From assembly GCF_021917145.1 (NCBI RefSeq), contig NC_061078.1, positions 7,949,604 to 8,013,603 of the forward strand: 64,000 bases of DNA, written 5' to 3'. The position numbers and the translations under genes were made by a program. This stretch comes from Hypomesus transpacificus (lineage: Eukaryota; Chordata; Actinopteri; Osmeriformes; Osmeridae). Below the pieces are notes generated by a model that ran no database searches, was not told where the DNA came from, and was given only the letters and a program-made list of their open reading frames with translations. Within the stretch, counting starts at the first letter, position 1. Each line of letters opens with the position of its first letter. This document shows, piece by piece, positions 31,401 through 64,000 of the stretch.

Positions 31401-33177
31401 CCCAATATTTAACACAATATCATCTTTGTAACCTTGTTTTTCTGTCCCAACCTCAATATTGCTGCTTTGAACAGTTTCAGGTGCTTTTAAAAATGTATAA
31501 TTTTCCTGATAATTTATGAATTTACAGTGCATCAGTGGGAAATCCTGTGTTTACGTTTTCTACAAGAATTATTATTGTGCAGACTACTGCATTGAGAGCA
31601 GACTACTCTCCTACATATCCAACCAAAAGTAACAACAAACAGAGTTCATTCTTTGTAGAGATAAAAACATGTAATAATGATCAAATACGTTCAGGTTAAA
31701 TGGGTATGGACAATTTTATATTTTTGGTCAGCATATTCCCTACCGGCTAATAAAACTGGGATTGAACTCTGACTTGGGATATGTGAAAATAGAAGTATTG
31801 ATTCTCCAGCTGTTGTACCCAATGTAGAAAAGTTGCCTGTCCAAACCAAAGCTTTTTTCTCAATATAATTACATGTTTCCATTTTGTTACTGTAAGCGTT
31901 GTATCACTGAAGTGTAAGTACTGCTCAACACAGAGAGTGCCCTCAAACTTTCACGGGTTTATAGTTCAATACTTTTGAACCTTGGCAGAAAACTTTAGGT
32001 CTTGTTTTTTGTTATCCTAAGTGGAAAATAAACTCAAACCCTACCAACAAATGCTACACAAAAGTTACTTTACAGCCCTCCTACTTCACAAAATACTTTT
32101 CTAAATAAACTCAACATAAAACTGTTGACAAAGACATTGTCCTTTGACACAAAAACGTTCTGATGTGCTTTTTCACATCAACAAGCTTATTGGCTGGTCC
32201 AAACCCTCCACATCTCCCGTCACGCCAGCCCCTCAGTCCCAGACTGACTCTATTACAGGGTTGTAAACAAAGTTACCTAAATTAGAGCAACACAGTATTC
32301 AGTTGTCAGAGCCAATCCCAGATGTGGGCTTTGAGGGGGACCATGTTGCTCTGGGGCCATTTGCACTTTACTTCCTTCTTTCTCTGTCCCTCTGGGCTCA
32401 GCCAGCCACACAACTACAAGCCAGAGATTTTATGTGTAAAGTTAACAGAAGTTACATTCAGATTTGACCTTATTCAGGTGCAGAATGTATGTGTACTTGA
32501 GCCTTTGATTCAATTAGAGAACAACCAGTTCTAGTATGTAAATGGGGATGTGACAATTGTACTAAAATTATTCTTCATTGCCTGCATGTATTATCAGTTA
32601 ATGCCTTGATGTTAATGTGGACTACAGTGCTAGCCAAGATTAAGGATGTGCTAGACAATCGAAAAGACAGAAAGTCTTACATTTAGCCAGCTAGAAAGCA
32701 GAAGGACATGCAGAGCTTGTCTCCTCAGCCCAACAGAGCACATGGTCTTCGCCTTAGATCCTTCTTCCTGTTTCAAGGGAGACTCAGAAACAGGAAATTT
32801 GGGGGCGTTTGGACAACGGTCTAGCCTTTGACCCTTGAACCACAGTGCACCCCGCCTTTGAAGCGAGAGGGAGAATCACAAGCAATTACTTGTGATATAA
32901 AGCATGTTCCTTGGAACGTCCAGCCCACGCTGTGAACAGGATAGGACTTTTACTGCGCTGAGGGGGTAGGGAAAAGTTAGTCAGTCTTGGCTTCTCTAAT
33001 GCCTTCCATTCCATCCTCTTGGGAAGGGCTTGGGTTTGGACAAATGTTAAAAGCCTATGAAAAATATGTCAAACATGCACAACACTTGGTATTCGGGGTG
33101 CTAGGCTCCATGCCTGCTGAGAAAGCACAAAAAAGGTTATGTGCACCAAAATGCAGACAATTGTGTAAATCCCCCCT

Positions 33178-33182
<5 letters not shown>

Positions 33183-33209
<27 letters not shown>
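33183..33209. repeat. (CA)n microsatellite
   Basis: Short, nearly pure CA tract. Confidence 0.85.
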
Positions 33210-33210
<1 letters not shown>

Positions 33211-34487
33211 CCCAGTCTCTGCTAAACACTTCCCTGTTCCCTGTAAAACCTCAGCTCCGGCCTCACTATCATGAGAGGCATCACAAGACATTTCAGCTTC
33301 TCCTGTGGTAACGGCTTCATAAAGAGGTCAATGGGCATAGCTTGCCCTCACGCCATCACCTTAAAAGGAAGCTGTTGAAGACCCCCGCTTTCACAGTACC
33401 ATGTGTGTTTGAGGGTGGGGGGAAGGGGGGTGTCTTTGAGTTGCTGAGGGTCTGAAAGGAAATTCAGAGTCAAACTTGGTGGTAAACTTCTCAGCCTCCT
33501 CTGGGATTGTCACCTCCATTTTACATCACTATACTCTGTGCCTCACCGCCCACCTCCTAATCTGTGACTAAACTGGCCCTCCAGTGTCTCTGTCCCTGTT
33601 TGTGCAAATGTGTTTGCCATAAAGGAAACAGATATATCTCATGTGTTAAAGTACCAATACTCTCAAATCTATTTTGTGCTGAAGGGCCAGAGATTGTAGA
33701 TGGTAGAAATTGATTACCAGGGTAATGATATATTGGTTCAGAGTCAATGATTAATGTGGCCTGAAGAAATACAATAATCAATTTTATCCACATAATTATA
33801 TTTTGCTGTGTTGTCTCATACCCCTAATCGTTCATTTTGTACAATGCTGATATTGTACAACCAAGCCTCATTGCTTATAATGCATATGTCTAATGTATAA
33901 TCCTAATCGTTTTCTAATACCTTATTAGATTTTCCTTCCTTTTTATTGCTTTATTGGATTTCTCAAAATGTGATTATTTATTACATAAACCATGAGGCCA
34001 GGGTTGTAACAACTGCCTCCTCTTTTGCTCTACTTCCTGATAAGTGGTGTGTTCTGTTGGAAACAATGTCTTTGTTGCTAGAGCAGAATAGGTGTTGTAG
34101 GTTCTTGGCACGCATGAGGATAGTGACAGAAAAGGTTCCTGTGGGACGCTTTATCCTCTGTCTGAAGACCTCCATGAAGATCCACTCACTCAGATGTTAC
34201 TATAACTCATGGTCTAGGTCATATTTGGGTTTCTGATGAGGCAGAGACAGCTATAATCATTGGGGGTTAGTTCAGATCTGAAAAAATATACTTACCTTAC
34301 CATTCACACTCAATGATATACATACACAGACTTTGGGGAAGGCAGAGAATGGTAAGAGCAGAGGCCATTTTGACAGCAGATCTACTGACCTCCTGACTCC
34401 GGGAGCTCAGTTCCTGTGTTGTATTGTCCCACAGCTTTACTTGGAGCCTGGACCAAATCTTTATCAGCACTCTCACTACCACTATAA

Positions 34488-34570
34488 ACACACACACCCA
34501 CACACAGACACACACACACACACACACACACAAGAAAAGCACACATGCACACACACACATGCACACACAG
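34488..34570. repeat. (CA)-rich tract
   Basis: CA units with several interruptions (CACCCACA, AAGAAAAG, TGCACA). Confidence 0.8.
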
Positions 34571-35720
34571 ACAAGCCTACAACCTTTTGCTCAGCCTTAA
34601 CTGTCAGACTTCCACAACTCCTAGCCTAACGGCTACGCATGATATCGTGCAACTTTGCAAACAGCCAGGAACAGACTCCATCAAAAGGTTATTTTCCTCT
34701 TCCTTTGTTTGGGTTTTGTTTCCTTCCTCATTCGCATTCGTAGAAACCATTCCCTACGATGGAAGTCTAAATAGACGCATATTCCGACAGCAAACAAACT
34801 TACAAGAATGAGGTCCTAGAAAATGACAATTGTGGAGATGAACGTCTCTTTCTTGCCTACTCTCTTCACTGCGTCAGCTGGAGCTGCAAGGCTGACAGGG
34901 GCGAAGTGTTCTCTTGATGTAAAGCTGAAGTGTAGGCAATATGGTCAAGGTCTAGAGGGTAGATACGTTTTGCCTTCAGGCAGACCTGAGGAAATGTTAC
35001 ATTTTGATGTTTGATCTGAATGACTGGCATGCCTAACATGGGCCTGATAATCACAATTGTAATCATTGAATTATGCAAGAATTACAATGAGAATTGCTTT
35101 TCATCTGAGTGAGAAGCAGAAGTCCTATAATGAAATCCTCTGGGCTCTAAGCACTAAAGAAAGACACCCAAGTATCCCTAAAGCTGGTGCTATTAGTACC
35201 CATGTGTGTCATCCACATCACTGCATTGAGGATGTGGTATTCTACTTTTAACTTTGACCTTGAGGACTGACACTGACCAGACTTCAAAGCATACAAACAC
35301 ACTAGCTGGCTAAAGTGTCTCCTGTTTGGCAGGCTATCTCTGCAAAGACAAATACCTCAAATTGAGATAAGAGGTGATGGGTGGCGGATTTCCTGTGGTC
35401 CGAGTTGACATTATCTCCAGAACCCCAGCCTGTGGTCATAAGAGGGGATCTGTGTCTAGCCACGGTAGAAGTGGATGCTTCTGTGCAGGTTTGAGGGGGG
35501 GGGGGGGGTCCAGTCAGGGAGGTTAGCGTGTGCATGCTTTTTTATGTCCATGTGTGTGTGTGACACTGTGAGTACATCCTGCTGCCTTGTTGGAAAACAC
35601 TGTCTGCCATGTCTCCAGACTATAAGAGAGAAGGCAATGGAGCTGATAACATGTTATTCCTGAAACACGCCTGCCTCCTCTCTGCTGGTGGACCGTGGGA
35701 ATCCCAGGGCCCTATAGTGG

Positions 35721-35832
35721 ACAGACAGAGACAGACAGAGACAGACAGAGACAGACAGAGACAGACAGAGACAGACAGAGACAGACAGAGACAGATCCAG
35801 AGACAGACAAACAAAGACAGACAGAGACACAA
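35721..35832. repeat. 10-bp tandem repeat (ACAGACAGAG)n
   Basis: Seven exact copies of ACAGACAGAG at 35721-35790, then a degenerate continuation. Confidence 0.95.
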
Positions 35833-36289
35833 GCAGGTTGGCAAGTTGGCAGGTAGGCAGACAGACATATGCAGACACAGGCAGGCAGGAGGGGGCACTT
35901 ATTTTAGGAGGTGATCTGGTGCCGGACACCCTGTCTCTCCCACCGCTAGCCTTAACTCAGAGATATTATAGTAAAGCAATCTACTGATGGGTTGGTAACC
36001 ATCCACTGATGGTGGTAGGCCTAAACATAGTTTTTGTTGTTTTTCCAATTTACAGGCTGCTTTGGATTCTCAAACGGTATGTGTTTGCCAGAGAATGGAA
36101 AAAGCTATAATGAATGCCTATTTAGGGTCCAGTATTGTGAGATTGGCTGGTGTGACTTGAACATCGGGCGTGTGAATTGGATGGAGTCGGTTCCGAATTC
36201 GAAAGATAAAAGGATGATGTGCCTTTAAGAGTTAAGAAACTTGAAACCGTGTTTGCGCAACAATCACTGCCGCTCACAGCCGCCAAAGT

Positions 36290-36297
36290 GTCTAGAC
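36290..36297. promoter_or_regulatory. Palindromic SMAD-binding element upstream of smad6
   Basis: GTCTAGAC, the perfect palindromic site for the SMAD3/SMAD4 MH1 domain, about 750 bp upstream of the smad6 start codon. It is followed by TGGCACATGATGGG, which has an E-box-like CACATG, and a CCAAT box (ACCAATGG) lies about 20 bp further on. The transcription start is not known. Confidence 0.5.
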
Positions 36298-37042
36298 TGG
36301 CACATGATGGGAATCAACCAATGGCTCCAGAGCTTTCCTTGGGGCCCCGTGTGTGCACGAGCGAGTGTGTATCCGAAAAAGAATAGCATCGAAACAGAGT
36401 GAAGAAATTCGAGTTTACTTTAAAGCAACTTCTCATAACGGAATATGAGCTGTGCCTCTGCCCTTACGTCGCGATCAGAGCTCAGACAATAATTTTGACT
36501 GAGGCTTTTATTGTGGGATTGGTAAAGAATTATATTCACACAGTGGAATCAAACATTGAAATTTGATTGTGGCCAGGATTAGCCTATATGGATTACTCCG
36601 GTTGAAGCAACTCATAGGCTATTACGTGCTGTGGATTTTAAGTCAAATTGTCTAAAGTGTTCAAAGGTCCATTAAAAGAAGGAAAACGGCTGTGCGTTTG
36701 TTCTAGTCTACGCCGTTTATTAGGGGGTTATGTAGGCTGCTTCACAAGAACGGATCAACGTTTTAGCCTAATTGACTTGAACATGATCAGACTACAGCCG
36801 GTAATTCGTTTTTGATTATATCCCACTTTGATCTTGTCAGTGTACTCGTTTGGCCTTTTTTAAATGCAACGTTTACGTTTTAATGTTGCAGTTTGGTCAT
36901 AAATGTATTGCCCCCTCGCTGCGCATGCCGTGCGCGCAGTTTACAAAACCTTGATGTTGTACGAGGAGCATAAATCGATGTGGAATTTCCGCAAGCCAGC
37001 GCAGGAACAATACGACACATCCAAAACTGTCTAAGTTGTCGT

Positions 37043-48193
<11,151 letters not shown>

Positions 48194-48725
48194 CGCACAA
48201 TCATATGGACATTGACACAGGCACACACTTATACACCCACATGCACAGCCAAACCGTACATACACCCATACACTTACTCATACAGGCTCTCACACACAGT
48301 AAATACACACTTATGAAAGAACACATGTACACACATATATATAGATACACAGACAACTGTGCTCTTGTGCACACCAGCTCAATCAGATCTGACTCCCAGA
48401 CAGCTATCTCAACCACTATCCCAAATATAATCTACCTAGATTTAATATAAAGTTTTATATATTATATGAAATATATTATGCTTGTAAATACTGAGTAATT
48501 TTTTCAATGTAATTATTTATGTATTAATGTGTATATAGACTAAATAAAAAGGATTATGCACTTTGGATTCTATATATGCATTATAGAGTTTCATAAGTCA
48601 TGAAGTCATGTCAAAGGAAAGTATGTGTACTGCAAAAATAAGAACCTTTTTTCAGATTTTGTCAATTCCTTGCAAAAACAATGCCATTTGCACATTGACA
48701 ATAAAGTATGCATATAATGTTATTT
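48194..48725 (+). other. smad6 3' UTR with poly(A) signals
   Basis: A CA-rich start is followed by an AU-rich segment. AATAAA occurs at 48543-48548 and again at 48700-48705, giving two plausible 3' ends. Confidence 0.6.
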
Positions 48726-63998
<15,273 letters not shown>

Positions 63999-64000
63999 TG

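Larger units (their letters stand above)
25461..36239. other. Gene-poor spacer
   Basis: About 10.8 kb with no gene I can support on either strand. It contains microsatellites, purine-rich tandem repeats (28379-28494, 30040-30200), the 10-bp repeat at 35721-35832, a G14 run near 35495, and AT-rich blocks that resemble conserved non-coding DNA (28765-28875, 29575-29645). The right end approaches the smad6 promoter. Confidence 0.6.

Noticed and set aside
31113-31532. 139-codon minus-strand open frame
   Set aside because: No recognisable family, no splice partners, and no composition clearly different from surrounding DNA. It could be a repeat fragment, but I cannot support a gene.
32987-33274. 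95-codon plus-strand open frame
   Set aside because: No homology recognised, and the C-terminal part is a CA-repeat translation.

Overview
The window is vertebrate nuclear DNA, almost certainly from a teleost (ray-finned) fish. Genes are split into short exons with GT-AG introns. Proteins are close to, but distinct from, mammalian orthologues. The introns are crowded with (CA)n and (CT)n microsatellites, and there are tRNA-derived SINEs with a 3' tail typical of fish repeats. I cannot name the species.

Region 1 (about 0.9-25 kb) holds six genes, all on the minus strand. In order they are tcf25 (5' exons only, running off the left edge), cyba (p22phox, complete), mvd (mevalonate diphosphate decarboxylase, complete), pdcd5 (complete), urah (5-hydroxyisourate hydrolase, complete, with a separate first exon encoding a peroxisomal PTS2 signal), and an hnRNP C/RALY-family gene whose RNA-recognition-motif exons I cannot find. 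I rebuilt exons from splice sites and reading-frame phase; every complete CDS closes in frame.

Region 2 (about 25.5-36.2 kb) has no gene I can support. It holds microsatellites, purine-rich tandem repeats and a few AT-rich blocks that look like conserved non-coding elements.

Region 3 (about 36.2-48.7 kb, plus strand) is a complete smad6 gene (4 coding exons, 479 aa). Its introns contain repeats and possible SMAD sites. A perfect SMAD-binding palindrome lies in the presumed promoter.

Region 4 (48.7-57.0 kb) is intergenic. Region 5 (57.0 kb to the right edge, plus strand) is the first five coding exons of smad3, about 292 codons, ending inside the MH2 domain.

Functionally, smad6 and smad3 are neighbours with opposing roles: SMAD3 transduces TGF-beta/activin signals and SMAD6 is a feedback inhibitor mainly of BMP signalling. 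The minus-strand group is a mixed set of housekeeping and metabolic genes. From known human gene positions, it joins orthologues from 16q24 (TCF25, CYBA, MVD), 19q13 (PDCD5) and 15q22 (SMAD6, SMAD3).

The most interesting points are: a possible smad3 isoform read into intron 3, without MH2 and with a 91-codon open tail and a downstream AATAAA; the SMAD-binding palindrome at the smad6 promoter; a shifted smad6 exon-3 acceptor; an 18-residue insertion in the smad6 MH2 domain; splice sites built directly from microsatellites or tandem repeats in mvd and smad6; and the hnRNP C/RALY-like gene with no visible RRM.
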